From Streptomyces sp. NBC_00341 (lineage in GTDB: Bacteria > Actinomycetota > Actinomycetes > Streptomycetales > Streptomycetaceae), in contig NZ_CP108002.1 in the NCBI RefSeq assembly GCF_041435055.1, positions 1,302,001 to 1,366,000 on the forward strand: a stretch of 64,000 nucleotides of DNA, in the 5' to 3' direction. Shown piece after piece: positions 37,580-47,679 of the stretch (positions are counted from its first letter, which is position 1; each line of letters opens with the position of its first letter). The position numbers were made by a program, and so were the translations under genes. The notes beneath the pieces were generated by a model, which was given only the letters and a program-made list of their open reading frames with translations, was not told the DNA's origin and ran no database searches.

Positions 37580-38065
37580 TCAGACCACCACTTCGACGCC
37601 CTCGCCGGGAGGATTGCCCGAAGCCCGTTCGGACTCCAGAGCGTTCTGAAGGATCACCACAGCGGCAGCCTGGTCAATGACGGAACGGCCTTTTTTGGAC
37701 TTCACGCCCGATGCGCGCAGGCCCTGACTCGCCGTCACTGTGGTCATCCTCTCGTCCAGCAAACGCACCGGAATGGGTGCGACCGCGCGGGCGAACACAT
37801 CCGTGAAGGCGCGGACCTTGGCCGCGGCCGGCCCCTCTCCCCCACCGAGGGAGCGGGGCAGGCCGACGATGACCTCGATCGGCTCGTACTCCGCGACGAT
37901 CTGGCCGAGCCGCCGGTGGGCGGCCGGGACATCGCGTCCCGGCACGGTCTCCACCGGCGTGGCGAGGATCCCGTCGGGGTCGCACGAGGCGACCCCGATC
38001 CGGGCGTCCCCGACGTCGATCGCCAGCCGGCGACCGCGGCGCATCCCCGTCATGTCCGGCGTCAC
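37580..38065 (-). CDS. ruvX: Putative pre-16S rRNA nuclease / Holliday junction resolvase YqgF
   Basis: YqgF proteins have an RNase H fold and trim the 5' end of pre-16S rRNA. The first metal Asp is in '[18 protein letters not shown]', the middle acidic residue in 'LLDERMTTV', and the last in '[14 protein letters not shown]'. It has 161 residues from the GTG at 38065, which overlaps the alaS stop by four bases; ATGs at 38053 and 38044 are alternatives. Confidence 0.92.
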   Translation of the reverse strand: MTPDMTGMRRGRRLAIDVGDARIGVASCDPDGILATPVETVPGRDVPAAHRRLGQIVAEYEPIEVIVGLPRSLGGGEGPAAAKVRAFTDVFARAVAPIPVRLLDERMTTVTASQGLRASGVKSKKGRSVIDQAAAVVILQNALESERASGNPPGEGVEVVV

Positions 38066-40731
38066 GCCGTCTCGGTGACGAGGCGTTCGACAGCGGCGAC
38101 GGCGTCACCGATGGCGTCCGGGTTCGTACCGCCGCCCTGGGCGACGTCAGGCTTGCCGCCGCCTCCGCCGCCGAGCGTCTTGGCGGCGGCGCGGACCAGG
38201 TCACCGGCCTTGAGGCCCCGCTCGCGAGCGGCCTCGTTGGTGGCGATGACGGTCAGCGGGCGGCCGTTGGCCGTGGTGAACAGGGCCACGACGGCCGGCC
38301 GGCCGCCCTGGATGCGCCCGCGCACGTCGAGGACGAGCCGGCGCAGATCGTCGGCCGAGGTGCCGTCCGGGACCTGGCCGGTGACCAGGGCGACGCCCCG
38401 GACGTCCTGGGCGGAGTCGACGAGTCCGGCGGCGGCCTGGAGGACCTTCTCCGCGCGGAACTTCTCGATCTCCTTCTCGGCGTCCTTCAGCTTGCCGAGC
38501 ATCCCGGCGATCTTCTCCGGAAGCTCCTCGGGACGGCCCTTGACGAGCTCCTGGAGCTGGGCGACGACCGTGTGCTCCCTGGCGAGGAAGTTGTACGCGT
38601 CGACGCCGACGAGGGCCTCGATGCGGCGCACGCCGGAGCCGATGGACGACTCCCCGAGCAGCTTGACCAGACCGAGCTGGGCGGTGTTGTGGACGTGCGT
38701 TCCGCCGCACAGCTCCTTGGAGAAGTCCCCGATGGTGACGACCCGGACCCGCTCGCCGTACTTCTCACCGAACTCCGCGATGGCGCCCTGCTTCTTGGCC
38801 TCGTCGATGGACATGACCTCGGCCTGGACGTCGAGCTCGCGGGAGAGCACGGTGTTGATCTTCTGCTCGACGTCGGTGAGGACCGTGCCGGGTACGGCGG
38901 CGGGCGAGCCGAAGTCGAAGCGGAACCGGCCCGGGGAGTTCTCGGAGCCGGCCTGGGCGGCCGTCGGGCCCAGCGCGTCGCGCAGCGCCTGGTGCGTGAG
39001 GTGGGTGGCACTGTGGGCGCGGGCGATGGCCCGGCGGCGGGTGTTGTCGATGGAGGCGAGGGCGGCGGCACCGACCGTGACCTCACCGACCTGGACGACG
39101 CCCTTGTGGACGTGGACGCCGGGGACCGGCTTCTGGACGTCGCGGACCTCGATCACCGCGCCGGTGTCGAGCCGGATCCGCCCGGTGTCGGCGAGCTGGC
39201 CGCCGCCCTCGGCGTAGAACGGGGTGCGGTCCAGGACGACCTCGACCTCGTCGCCCTCCAGGGCGGCGGGCGAGGGGACACCGTCGACGAGGAGGCCGAC
39301 GATCGTCGACTCGCCCTCGGTCATGGTGTAGCCGGTGAACTCGGTGGCGCCGGAGTTGTCCGCGACCTCGCGGTAGGCGGACAGGTCGGCGTGACCGGTC
39401 TTCTTGGCGCGGGCGTCGGCCTTGGCCTTGTCCCGCTGCTCCTGCATGAGGCGGCGGAACCCGTCCTCGTCCACGGACAGGCCCTGCTCGGCGGCCATCT
39501 CCAGGGTGAGGTCGATCGGGAAGCCCCAGGTGTCGTGGAGCAGGAACGCCTTGTCGCCGGCGATGACCCGGCCGCCGGCGGCCTTGGTCTCGGTGACGGC
39601 GGTCTCAAGGATGTTGGTGCCGCCCTTGAGGGCCTTGAGGAAGGCGGCCTCCTCCGCGAGGGCGACGGTCTCGATGCGCTTGCGGTCGGTGATCAGCTCG
39701 GGGTACTGGAGCCCCATCGTCTCGATCACGACGCCGACCAGCTCGTTGACGACCGAGCCGGTGGAGCCCATCAGCCTCATGTTGCGGATGGCGCGGCGCA
39801 TGATGCGGCGCAGCACGTAGCCGCGGCCCTCGTTGCCGGGGGTGACGCCGTCACCGATGAGCATGACGGAGGTACGGATGTGGTCGGCTACCACCCGGAG
39901 CGAGACGTCCGTGCTCCGGGCGGCGCCGTAGCGCACCCCGGTCAGCTCGGTGGCCTTGTCCATGACGACGCGCAGGGTGTCGGTCTCGTACATGTTCTGC
40001 ACGCCCTGCAGGATCATCGCGAGGCGTTCGAGGCCGAGGCCGGTGTCGATGTTCTTGGAGGGCAGGTCCCCAAGGATCGGGAAGTCGTCCTTGCCGTCGC
40101 CGGCGCCGCGCTCGTACTGCATGAAGACCAGGTTCCAGATCTCCACGTACCGCTCGTCGTTGACGGCCGGGCCGCCCTCGACGCCGAACTCGGGGCCTCG
40201 GTCGTAGTTGATCTCGGAACAGGGACCGCAGGGGCCGGGGACGCCCATGGACCAGAAGTTGTCCTTCTTCCCCAGGCGCTGGATGCGCTCGGCGGGGACA
40301 CCGATCCTGTCGCGCCAGATCTGCTCGGCCTCGTCGTCGTCCAGGTAGACCGTGATCCACAGACGCTCGGGGTCGAGGCCGAAGCCGCCGTCCGCCACGG
40401 AGCCGGTGAGCAGCTCCCAGGCGTAGTCGATGGCGCCTTCCTTGAAGTAGTCGCCGAAGGAGAAGTTCCCGCACATCTGGAAGAAGGTGCCGTGCCGGGT
40501 GGTCTTGCCGACCTCTTCGATGTCCGGCGTACGGACGCACTTCTGCACGCTGGTGACGCGCGGGGCGGGCGGCTTGACCTCACCGAGGAAGTACGGCTTG
40601 AAGGGCACCATGCCGGCCGGGACCAGCAGCAGAGTCGGGTCGTCCGCGATGAGCGACGCCGAAGGGACGACGGTGTGACCGCGCTCCTCGTAGAAGCTCA
40701 GCCAGCGGCGGCGAATTTCAGCCGACTCCAT
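38062..40731 (-). CDS. alaS: Alanyl-tRNA synthetase
   Basis: AlaS charges tRNA-Ala and edits mischarged serine and glycine. The class II core begins '[20 protein letters not shown]'. The editing domain has the zinc motif in '[14 protein letters not shown]' with '[13 protein letters not shown]', and the C-terminal Gly-rich part '[10 protein letters not shown]' is typical. The 889 residues are full length. Its start shares one base with the stop of the upstream small gene. Confidence 0.98.
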   Translation of the reverse strand: MESAEIRRRWLSFYEERGHTVVPSASLIADDPTLLLVPAGMVPFKPYFLGEVKPPAPRVTSVQKCVRTPDIEEVGKTTRHGTFFQMCGNFSFGDYFKEGAIDYAWELLTGSVADGGFGLDPERLWITVYLDDDEAEQIWRDRIGVPAERIQRLGKKDNFWSMGVPGPCGPCSEINYDRGPEFGVEGGPAVNDERYVEIWNLVFMQYERGAGDGKDDFPILGDLPSKNIDTGLGLERLAMILQGVQNMYETDTLRVVMDKATELTGVRYGAARSTDVSLRVVADHIRTSVMLIGDGVTPGNEGRGYVLRRIMRRAIRNMRLMGSTGSVVNELVGVVIETMGLQYPELITDRKRIETVALAEEAAFLKALKGGTNILETAVTETKAAGGRVIAGDKAFLLHDTWGFPIDLTLEMAAEQGLSVDEDGFRRLMQEQRDKAKADARAKKTGHADLSAYREVADNSGATEFTGYTMTEGESTIVGLLVDGVPSPAALEGDEVEVVLDRTPFYAEGGGQLADTGRIRLDTGAVIEVRDVQKPVPGVHVHKGVVQVGEVTVGAAALASIDNTRRRAIARAHSATHLTHQALRDALGPTAAQAGSENSPGRFRFDFGSPAAVPGTVLTDVEQKINTVLSRELDVQAEVMSIDEAKKQGAIAEFGEKYGERVRVVTIGDFSKELCGGTHVHNTAQLGLVKLLGESSIGSGVRRIEALVGVDAYNFLAREHTVVAQLQELVKGRPEELPEKIAGMLGKLKDAEKEIEKFRAEKVLQAAAGLVDSAQDVRGVALVTGQVPDGTSADDLRRLVLDVRGRIQGGRPAVVALFTTANGRPLTVIATNEAARERGLKAGDLVRAAAKTLGGGGGGKPDVAQGGGTNPDAIGDAVAAVERLVTETA

Positions 40732-41084
40732 CAGTGGTCCTCATTCCGGTTGTACGAGTTGTAGGGGAGCGTGCGGTTGCGGGCGGGCGCCCCGCGCCTG
40801 CCGGGCGGCGCCGCCTCGACGGCGAAGTGGGGCTGTACCGGGAGCTCCGGGTCGACCGGGGCTTCGAGCCCCAGCGCCTCGCCCAGCTCGGCCTCGCGCC
40901 TGACCATGCCCTCGCGGACGTCCAGCGCGAAGTCCTTGAGCTTGTGACCGGCCATCACCGCCTTGTCGGCGGCCTGCGCCGCGAGGCTCTCCGGGGTCAG
41001 CTGCTTGATCTTGCGGTTGACCTTGGCGGTGGCCCAGACCCCGGCGGCTGCGCCGGCGGTGAACCAGAACGTACGGCGGAACAT
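40731..41084 (-). CDS. Small DUF6167-like protein upstream of alaS
   Basis: The protein has 117 residues, starting '[20 protein letters not shown]', a hydrophobic N-terminal helix, then an amphipathic helical part ('[20 protein letters not shown]') and a short basic disordered tail. It is found next to alaS in many actinobacteria, but its function is not known to me. The ATG at 41084 is used; the frame extends to 41138. Its stop overlaps the alaS start (TGATG). Probably membrane-associated. Confidence 0.8.
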   Translation of the reverse strand: MFRRTFWFTAGAAAGVWATAKVNRKIKQLTPESLAAQAADKAVMAGHKLKDFALDVREGMVRREAELGEALGLEAPVDPELPVQPHFAVEAAPPGRRGAPARNRTLPYNSYNRNEDH

Positions 41085-41091
41085 CGCTGCG

Positions 41092-41547
41092 TCAGTCCTT
41101 CGATCCGCGGGAGTTTCTGCCGTTGCGCTTCCTGCCACGCGCGGACGGCACGGTCCGGCCGACGATCACCGATCGCCGGGAACGCGCTTCCGGTTCGGGG
41201 GCGGTCTTGCGGCCGATGGCCTGCCGGACCCCGTAGCCGAACGCGGCGACCTTGACCAGCGGGCCGCCGAACGTGGAGGCGACGGTGGTGGAGAGCGCAG
41301 AGGCGTTGGAGGTGACCTCCTGGACGTCCGTCGCGATCGCGTCGACCTTGTCGAGCTGGGTCTGCGCGGAACGTACGGTCGCGGAGGCGTCAGCGAGCAG
41401 CGGGACGGCCTGTTCGGTCACGTCCGCCACGAGTCTGGTGGTCGCCCTGAGCGTCTGCGCGAGCCTCACCAGTACGACGGCGAGGAACGAAACCAGGATC
41501 GCCCAGAAGACGGCCACCAGGATCCCGGCCACCTCACCACCGGACAC
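41092..41547 (-). CDS. DUF948 membrane protein
   Basis: The protein has 151 residues: one N-terminal membrane helix ('GILVAVFWAILVSFLAVVLV'), a long coiled-coil-like helix with repeated Thr/Val/Ala heptads (residues 30-95), and an Arg-rich tail ('RGRKRNGRNSRG'). This is the pattern of DUF948, whose role is unknown. GTG at 41547. It is the first gene of the alaS operon and is divergent from the STAND ATPase gene at 41799. Confidence 0.82.
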   Translation of the reverse strand: MSGGEVAGILVAVFWAILVSFLAVVLVRLAQTLRATTRLVADVTEQAVPLLADASATVRSAQTQLDKVDAIATDVQEVTSNASALSTTVASTFGGPLVKVAAFGYGVRQAIGRKTAPEPEARSRRSVIVGRTVPSARGRKRNGRNSRGSKD

Positions 41548-41580
41548 AGTGCACCGCTCTCTCTGGCTTGTCGTCTGTCT

Positions 41581-41640
41581 CTGCGTTGTTCAGCGCGGTT
41601 ACGCGCTGTTCCGCAGTGTTCTGCGTTGTTCTGCGTTGTT
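41581..41640. repeat. Six 10-bp tandem repeats in a divergent promoter region
   Basis: Six consecutive 10-base units follow the consensus CTGCGTTGTT; the first, fifth and sixth are identical and the others differ at two to four positions. The period equals about one DNA helical turn, so the repeat faces one side of the helix. It lies between divergent starts at 41547 and 41799. Confidence 0.8.
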
Positions 41641-41759
41641 CTCTGCTTCTTCGGCGGCGGCCCGCGTCGCGGCCGTTCACCGCCTCCGAGCCTATCGCGC
41701 CGGGGCTCGCGCCCTGTACCGCATTACCGCCTGGCACGGCGGGAGTTCCCGCAACGAGA

Positions 41760-41789
41760 TTGTACGGAGCGCTTTCGGGCCAGTACTCT
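41760..41789 (+). promoter_or_regulatory. Promoter of the STAND ATPase gene
   Basis: TTGTAC (41760-41765) and TACTCT (41784-41789), spacer 18. Only nine bases separate the -10 box from the ATG at 41799, so the transcript should start at or very near the start codon. Confidence 0.6.
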
Positions 41790-41798
41790 GCGTGTTTC

Positions 41799-44039
41799 AT
41801 GCGACGCTCTCAGCGCCCCTTCCCCTCCTCCGACGGTCCGGATACACCGCCCTCCGCCCGTGGCGGACCCGCACGCGGCCTTCCGGGCAATCTCCCGGCG
41901 GAACTGAACAGGTTCGTGGGACGTGACGACGAGTTGGCCGAGCTCACCGGACTCCTGGAGGAGTCCCGGCTGGTCACCGTCGTGGGCGTGGGCGGGGTCG
42001 GCAAGACCCGGCTGGTCACCAGGGCCGCGGCCCTCCTGGAGAAACGGTACTGCGACGGGGTCTGGCTGCTGGAGCTGTCCGACGTCCACGATCCGGAGCT
42101 GCTGGAACACGCACTCGTCGACGCGCTGGGCCTGACCGACCACACCAACAGGCCGCCGCGCGCCACGCTCCTCGATTACTGCGCCGGGCGCCGGCTCCTG
42201 CTGGTGATCGACGGATTCGAACATCTCGTGGACGCCTGTGCGGAGTTGGTACGGGACCTGCTGCGCCGGGCCCCCCGGCTGCGGGTACTGGCGGCCGGCC
42301 GGCTGCCGATGGAACTCGACGGCGAGGCCACCTATCCGCTCGCGACCATGACCGACCGGGACGCGCTCCGGCTCTTCGCGGAGCGGGCCACCGCGGTGCA
42401 GCCGGAGTTCCGGCTGACCGAGCACACCCGGGGCGCGGTCCAGGAGCTGTGCCGGCGGCTGGACGGGATTCCGCTCGCGCTGGAGCTGGCGGCCGGGCGG
42501 CTGCGGGCGCTCTCGGCCGAGCAGGTGCTCGAACGCCTCGACGACCGCTTCCGGCTGCTGACCGGCGGCAGCCGCAGCGCGCTGGCCCGCCATCAGACGC
42601 TCCGCACGGCCATCGGCTGGAGCCATGAGCTCTGCGTCCCGGAACAGCGGCTGCTGTGGTCACGGCTCTCGGTCTTCGCCGGGCAGTTCGACCTGGAGGC
42701 GGTCGAGTACGTCTGCAGCGGCTCCGAGCTGCCGGCCGACTCGGTGCTCGACGTGCTCTCCGGGCTGCTCGCCCAGTCCATCGTGCTGCGGGAGGACTCG
42801 GCGGCCGGCACCCGCTACCGGATGCTCGACACGGTGCGCGAGTACGGCGCCGAGTGGCTGGCGGCCACCGGGGAGACGGAGCGGCTGCGACGGCGTCACC
42901 GCGACTGGTTCCTGGGGCTGGCGACCTGGTGCGAACTGGACTGGTTCAGCCCTCGGCAGAGCGAGGTGGCGGCCCGGGTGGAGAGCGAACTGCCCAATCT
43001 GCGGCGGGCCATGGAGTGTTCGCTGGAGTGCCCGGAGGAGGCGCATCTCGCCCAGTACCTGGCGGGCACGCTCTGGTTCCTGTGGGTCGGCTGCGGGCGG
43101 CTCTCGGAGGGGCGGCACTGGCTGGACCACGTGCTGGAGGAGGAGACCCCGTACGACTCCTCAAGGCTGAAGGCGCTGTGGGTGCTCGGCTATGTCGCGG
43201 TGCTGCAGGGGGACCCGGTGGGGGCGATCTCGGCGCTGACCGAGTGCCGGGAGGAGGCGGAGGCGGCCGGTGACGCCACGGCCTCGGCGTACGCGCTGCA
43301 CCGCACCGGCTGCCTGGCCCTCGTCACGGACGACACGGCGCGGGCGCAGGAACTGCTGCATGAGGCACTCGGCCGCTACCGGGAGCTCGGGGAGCTGAAC
43401 AGCAACGTGCTGATGGCCCAGGTCGAACTGGCGATGTCGGTCGGGTTCCGGGGCGAACTGGACCGCGCGGTCACGATCTGCGAGGAGGTCCGGGAGATCT
43501 GCGAGGACCACGGGGAGCGATGGGCCCTCAGTTACGCGCTGTTCGTCCTGGCCTTCGCCGCCCTGGAGCGGGGCCGCCCTGCACGGGCCAGGGAACTCCT
43601 CGGGGAGTCGCTGTCCATCAGCCACGCCTTCCACGACCTGCTCGGCACCGTGCTCTCGCTGGAACTGCTGGCGCTGGTCACGGTGGTCGAGGGCGATGCG
43701 GACGAGGCGGCGCTGCTACAAGGGGCCGCCGAACAGATCTGGCCATCGGTGGGGCTGCCGCTGTTCGGCTCCGAGCACTACGGGGCGCCCAGGGTCCGGT
43801 GCGAGGAGCTGGCCCGCCGGGAGCTGGGCGAGGAGCGGTACGCCTCGCGGCGGCGGGCCGGCGCGGTGCTGGGCACCGACGCGGTGGTGGCCAGGGCGCT
43901 GGCCGGTCGCCCCGGGGAGCCGCCGGGCGACGCGGACACCGGCGCACCGGAGGTACCGGGGCCGCTTCCGGAGACCGGGAAGACGCGAAAGCCCGCCGCC
44001 TCCCCGGCTTCGGGAAGGGGCGGGCCTGAGCGCTGGTGA
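41799..44039 (+). CDS. STAND/NB-ARC ATPase with TPR-like C-terminus, AfsR-related without DNA-binding domain
   Basis: The protein has 746 residues. The NB-ARC core has P-loop 'VVGVGGVGKTRLV' (63-73), Walker B 'RLLLVIDGFEHLV' and 'IPLALELAAGRL', followed by a winged-helix segment and TPR-like helical repeats from about residue 430 on. Proteins of this type act as ATP-dependent switches. Unlike AfsR/SARP or LAL regulators it has neither an N-terminal BTAD/OmpR nor a C-terminal LuxR domain, so it must act through protein contacts. No ribosome-binding site precedes the ATG at 41799, in keeping with leaderless translation. The frame opens at 41568, but the upstream part is repeat sequence. Target unknown. 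Confidence 0.85.
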   Translation: MRRSQRPFPSSDGPDTPPSARGGPARGLPGNLPAELNRFVGRDDELAELTGLLEESRLVTVVGVGGVGKTRLVTRAAALLEKRYCDGVWLLELSDVHDPELLEHALVDALGLTDHTNRPPRATLLDYCAGRRLLLVIDGFEHLVDACAELVRDLLRRAPRLRVLAAGRLPMELDGEATYPLATMTDRDALRLFAERATAVQPEFRLTEHTRGAVQELCRRLDGIPLALELAAGRLRALSAEQVLERLDDRFRLLTGGSRSALARHQTLRTAIGWSHELCVPEQRLLWSRLSVFAGQFDLEAVEYVCSGSELPADSVLDVLSGLLAQSIVLREDSAAGTRYRMLDTVREYGAEWLAATGETERLRRRHRDWFLGLATWCELDWFSPRQSEVAARVESELPNLRRAMECSLECPEEAHLAQYLAGTLWFLWVGCGRLSEGRHWLDHVLEEETPYDSSRLKALWVLGYVAVLQGDPVGAISALTECREEAEAAGDATASAYALHRTGCLALVTDDTARAQELLHEALGRYRELGELNSNVLMAQVELAMSVGFRGELDRAVTICEEVREICEDHGERWALSYALFVLAFAALERGRPARARELLGESLSISHAFHDLLGTVLSLELLALVTVVEGDADEAALLQGAAEQIWPSVGLPLFGSEHYGAPRVRCEELARRELGEERYASRRRAGAVLGTDAVVARALAGRPGEPPGDADTGAPEVPGPLPETGKTRKPAASPASGRGGPERW
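43991..44025. terminator. Hairpin overlapping the 3' end of the STAND ATPase gene
   Basis: GCCCGCC (43991-43997) and GGCGGGC (44019-44025) enclose a smaller CCCCG/CGGGG stem. It lies within the last codons of the gene and between convergent stops (44039 and rpsD at 44058). Confidence 0.5.
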
Positions 44040-44057
44040 AGAGCGGCTACGCCTGAA

Positions 44058-44672
44058 TCAGCGGGCGTAGTACTCGACGACGAGCTGCTCGTCGCAGATC
44101 ACGGGGATTTCCTTGCGGTTCGGGTCCCGGTCAAGGCGGAAGGCCAGGGCCTTCAGGTTCACCTGCAGGTAGCGCGGGGTCTCACCGTCGGTGTCGTAAC
44201 CACCCTCGCGGGCAACCTGGAAGGGGTACTTCTCGCGGCTGCGCTCGCGGACCATCACGATGTTGTCGGGACGGACACGGAAGGACGGCTTGTCCACCTT
44301 GTGGCCGTCGACCTCAATGTGACCGTGCACGACCATCTGGCGCGCCTGGTAGATCGTCTTGGCGATGCCCGAGCGCAGGACCAGCGCGTCGAGGCGGCGC
44401 TCCAGCTCGACGACGAGAGCCTCGCCCGTCTTGCCTTCGGCCTTCTTGGCGCGGTCGTAGGCGCGGGCCATCTGGCGCTCGCTGATGTCGTACTGGGCGC
44501 GCAGACGCTGCTTCTCCAGCAGACGGACCTTGTAGTCCGAGTTCTGCTTGCGGCCGCGGCCGTGCTCGCCCGGCGGGTAGGGGCGGGCCTCGAAGTACTT
44601 GACGGCCTTCGGCGTCAGCGCAATGCCGAGCGCGCGGCTCTTCTTGACCTTGGGACGCGACTGATTAGGCAC
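44058..44672 (-). CDS. rpsD: 30S ribosomal protein S4, zinc-free form
   Basis: S4 nucleates 16S rRNA folding. '[19 protein letters not shown]', the S4 RNA-binding domain '[23 protein letters not shown]' (given only in part), and the end '[14 protein letters not shown]' are diagnostic. It has 204 residues from a GTG at 44672. The N-terminal zinc cysteines of some S4 proteins are absent, as in the normal Streptomyces form. It stands alone, not in a ribosomal operon. Its 56-base upstream region is shared with an iron-box gene. Confidence 0.95.
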   Translation of the reverse strand: MPNQSRPKVKKSRALGIALTPKAVKYFEARPYPPGEHGRGRKQNSDYKVRLLEKQRLRAQYDISERQMARAYDRAKKAEGKTGEALVVELERRLDALVLRSGIAKTIYQARQMVVHGHIEVDGHKVDKPSFRVRPDNIVMVRERSREKYPFQVAREGGYDTDGETPRYLQVNLKALAFRLDRDPNRKEIPVICDEQLVVEYYAR

Positions 44673-44695
44673 GTTCTCCAGACCTCCGTTGTAGG

Positions 44696-44714
44696 TTAGG
44701 TTAGGCTCACCTTA
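44696..44714 (+). promoter_or_regulatory. Iron box (DmdR1/IdeR-type operator)
   Basis: TTAGGTTAGGCTCACCTTA matches the 19-base iron-box consensus (TTAGGTTAGGCTAACCTAA) at 17 positions. It lies 14 bases upstream of the DUF2470 gene start and about 24 bases from the divergent rpsD start, so iron-loaded DmdR1 would repress at least the former. Confidence 0.85.
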
Positions 44715-44728
44715 CTCAAGGAGATCGC

Positions 44729-45562
44729 ATGTCTCGCCCTGGGAACACCACACACGTCACGGACAGCACAGACAGCGGCAGCACACATGAAAGTGCTGCT
44801 ACGACGGAAGGCCGATCTGATCGTGGTCAGCCGCGTCCCAGCGGGCTTGAAAACACTCGGATGCCGTCAGCAGCCGAGCGCACACGAACTCTCGTACAGA
44901 GTACCTGCTCCTCGGTACTGCTCATCCCCGGCCTCGACTCGGCGGGCTCGGACCAGCTGATGCCGCTGTCCCGCAGCGTGGGCCCGGACGGGGATCTCTT
45001 CCTCGAATTCCCCGCGGAATCCCCGGCGGTACGGGCCGCGACACACGCCCAGGACGACGAGCTGACAGCTGTGCTGGAGATCACCGACGTGGCCCCGGTC
45101 TCCGTGCCGCACCGCATCCGCGGCCGGGCCCGGGTCTTCGGCTGGCTCACCACCGTACCGGGCATGGCGGGACCCGGCCGGATGCTCCTGCGGCTGGAGA
45201 CGGGTGAGGCGTACGTCGACGACCTCTGGGGTGCGCAGAGCGTCGAGCCGGAGGAGTTCCGCGACGCGTCCGCCGACCCGCTCGTCATCCACGAGGCGGA
45301 GCTGCTGCAGCATCTGCACGCGGCGCACGGCGAACAGCTGGGCACGCTGTCCGGGCTGCTCGGCGAGCGGGCCGCGGCCGGCTGCGCCGCGCACCGGCCT
45401 GCCGTCGTACCGCTCGCGCTGGACCGGCTTGGGCTGCGGGTGCGGGTGTGCGAGCGGGACGGCCGGTGCTTCGACGCACGCTTCGAGTTCCCCGAACCGG
45501 TGCGTGATGTGAACGAGCTGCGGCACGCCATGCACACGCTCTTCGACGCGGCCGCACGCTGA
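44729..45562 (+). CDS. DUF2470 / HugZ-like FMN-barrel protein under iron control
   Basis: The protein has 277 residues. After a Ser/Thr-rich N-terminal 45 residues comes a split-barrel-like domain ('GPDGDLFLEFPAESPAVRAA', 'PVSVPHRIRGRARVFGWL'), then a C-terminal DUF2470 domain ('EAELLQHLHAAHGEQL', 'LDRLGLRVRVCERDGRCFD', 'ELRHAMHTLFDAA'). Related proteins bind or degrade heme for iron use. AAGGAG precedes the ATG at 44729. The iron box directly upstream supports an iron or heme role. The heme-binding residues cannot be confirmed by eye. Confidence 0.8.
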   Translation: MSRPGNTTHVTDSTDSGSTHESAATTEGRSDRGQPRPSGLENTRMPSAAERTRTLVQSTCSSVLLIPGLDSAGSDQLMPLSRSVGPDGDLFLEFPAESPAVRAATHAQDDELTAVLEITDVAPVSVPHRIRGRARVFGWLTTVPGMAGPGRMLLRLETGEAYVDDLWGAQSVEPEEFRDASADPLVIHEAELLQHLHAAHGEQLGTLSGLLGERAAAGCAAHRPAVVPLALDRLGLRVRVCERDGRCFDARFEFPEPVRDVNELRHAMHTLFDAAAR

Positions 45563-45577
45563 GGGGCCGGGCCCCCG

Positions 45578-46960
45578 CTAGGTACCGGACGGGCCCGCTT
45601 CGCCGTCGCCGCCGGTACGGCCGAGCCGCTCGCGGACCCGGTCCGCCACGTCCGCGTAACGCGCCTCCGCGCCGTACCGGGTGGGCTGGTAGTAGCGCTT
45701 GTCGCGCACCGCGTCCGGGGCGTACTGCTGGGCGGCGATACCGCCGGGGACGTCATGCGGATAGACATAGCCCTGCGCGTGACCCAGCTTGGCGGCGCCC
45801 TTGTAGTGGCCGTCGCGCAGATGGGCCGGGACGGGTCCCGCCAGGCCCTTGCGCACGTCGTCCTGGGCGGCGGAGATCGCCAGCGTCGCCGCGTTGGACT
45901 TGGGTGCGAGCGCCAGGGCGATCGTGGCGTGGCTGAGGGTGAGCGCCGCCTCGGGGAAGCCGATCATCGCGACGGCCTGGGCCGCCGCGACCGCCGTGGG
46001 CAGCGCCGTGGGGTCCGCGAGGCCGATGTCCTCGCTGGCCGAGATCATCAGCCGCCGGGCGATGAACCGGGGGTCCTCCCCGGCCTCGATCATCCGGGCC
46101 AGATAGTGCAGCGCGGCATCGACGTCCGAGCCCCGGATGGACTTGATCAGGGCGCTCGCCACGTCGTAGTGCTGGTCGCCGTCCCGGTCGTACTTCACCG
46201 CGGCGCGGTCGACCGTCTCCTCCAGGGTCAGCAGGGTGATCTCCGGCTCCCCCTTGGACAGTGCCGCACCGGCCGCCGCCTCCAGCGCCGTCAGCGCACG
46301 GCGCGCGTCACCGCCCGCGATGCGCAGCAGATGCTCCTCCGCGTCCTCCGGCAGCGTCACCGCGCCGCCGAGTCCGCGCTCGTCGGCCAGGGCGCGGTGC
46401 AGCAGGTCGCGCAGGTCGTCGTCGGTCAGCGATTCGAGGGTCAGCAGCAGGGAACGCGAGAGCAGCGGCGAGATGATCGAGAAGTACGGATTCTCGGTGG
46501 TGGCCGCGATCAGCGTCACCCAGCGGTTCTCGACGGCCGGGAGCAGTGAGTCCTGCTGCGCCTTGGAGAAGCGGTGGATCTCGTCCAGGAAGAGGACGGT
46601 CTCCTTGCCGTAGCCGCCGGTGGCGCGCCGGGCGCCCTCGATGACCGCCCGCACTTCCTTGACGCCCGCGGTGATCGCGGAGAGCTCGACGAAGCGTTTG
46701 TTGGTGGCCTTGCTGACCACGTAGGCCAGGGTCGTCTTGCCGATGCCGGGTGGGCCCCAGAGGATCACGGACGAGGGACCGGCCGGTCCCCCGCTCCCCT
46801 CTCCGACGAGGCGGCGCAGCGGTGAGCCCGGTTTGAGCAGGTGCTGCTGGCCGACGACCTCGTCGAGGGTACGCGGACGCATCCGGACAGCGAGGGGGCT
46901 GCTGGACGGGTCCTTCTCCTGGCGGTCTTCGGCTGCTGCGGTAAAGAGGTCGGGCTCCAC
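45578..46960 (-). CDS. rarA: Replication-associated recombination protein RarA (MgsA)
   Basis: This AAA+ ATPase acts at stalled replication forks. Walker A '[19 protein letters not shown]', Walker B with sensor '[20 protein letters not shown]', and the C-terminal tetramerisation domain ('[20 protein letters not shown]', '[14 protein letters not shown]') are clear. It has 460 residues from a GTG. The adjacent VKOR-like gene upstream is transcribed the same way, with a 71-base gap. Confidence 0.95.
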   Translation of the reverse strand: MEPDLFTAAAEDRQEKDPSSSPLAVRMRPRTLDEVVGQQHLLKPGSPLRRLVGEGSGGPAGPSSVILWGPPGIGKTTLAYVVSKATNKRFVELSAITAGVKEVRAVIEGARRATGGYGKETVLFLDEIHRFSKAQQDSLLPAVENRWVTLIAATTENPYFSIISPLLSRSLLLTLESLTDDDLRDLLHRALADERGLGGAVTLPEDAEEHLLRIAGGDARRALTALEAAAGAALSKGEPEITLLTLEETVDRAAVKYDRDGDQHYDVASALIKSIRGSDVDAALHYLARMIEAGEDPRFIARRLMISASEDIGLADPTALPTAVAAAQAVAMIGFPEAALTLSHATIALALAPKSNAATLAISAAQDDVRKGLAGPVPAHLRDGHYKGAAKLGHAQGYVYPHDVPGGIAAQQYAPDAVRDKRYYQPTRYGAEARYADVADRVRERLGRTGGDGEAGPSGT

Positions 46961-47031
46961 GCTTTGAAGCCTATGTCACCGGACTGACAACCCTGCCGGG
47001 CCCGGGTGGAGCCGCAGCGCGTACGGGTCGC

Positions 47032-47667
47032 TCAGCTGGTCCAGAAGTCCCACCAGCGGGTCAGGATGAGCATGCCGATGATGCCGACCCACAGGACCGG
47101 CGGCACCCAGTGGAACTCGGTCAGTCCGTTGCGCAGCCAGCTGGGCGCCGGAATGATCCGGTGCTTGATGTTGTGCGTGGTGACGTAGCAGAACATGAAG
47201 ATCGTGGCGACCCAGGCCAGGCAGCACCACAGGCACAGGGAGTTGATGTTGTACAGCGACTGGTACTGGAGCCAGGTGCAGAAGCCGACACCGAACAGGG
47301 TGCCCGCGTTCATCCCCAGCCAGTACCAGCCGCGGAAGCGCGCTCCGGCGAGCAGCGCCAGGCCGATGCCCATGATCACGGGGTAGGTGGCGAGCCCGAG
47401 CCACGGGTTCGGGAAGCCGAAGGCGGCCGCCTGGTCGCTCTTCATGATGTTGCCGCAGGACACCACCGGGTTGAGACTGCAGCCCGGGACGAAGCTGGGG
47501 TCCTCCATCAGCTTGAGCTTGTCGAGCGTGATGACCCACGCGGCGAGGAGTCCGGCAGCGCCCGTGATCACCAGCAGCAGCGCGAACGCACGACTGCCGC
47601 CGATGGTCCTCTTCCCGCCGTCCTCGTCCTGGTCGGAGGAGGGATGGTCAACCGCTGCAGTCGTCAT
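47032..47667 (-). CDS. Vitamin K epoxide reductase (VKOR)-family membrane protein
   Basis: VKOR homologues reoxidise periplasmic DsbA-like proteins using menaquinone and so support disulfide formation. The 211 residues include about five membrane helices. The active-site CxxC is in 'SLCLWCCLAW' and the loop cysteine pair in 'VPGCSLNPVVSCGNIM'. ATG at 47667. No thioredoxin domain is fused. It is monocistronic or read into rarA. Confidence 0.92.
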   Translation of the reverse strand: MTTAAVDHPSSDQDEDGGKRTIGGSRAFALLLVITGAAGLLAAWVITLDKLKLMEDPSFVPGCSLNPVVSCGNIMKSDQAAAFGFPNPWLGLATYPVIMGIGLALLAGARFRGWYWLGMNAGTLFGVGFCTWLQYQSLYNINSLCLWCCLAWVATIFMFCYVTTHNIKHRIIPAPSWLRNGLTEFHWVPPVLWVGIIGMLILTRWWDFWTS

Positions 47668-47679
47668 ATCGCCATTCCG

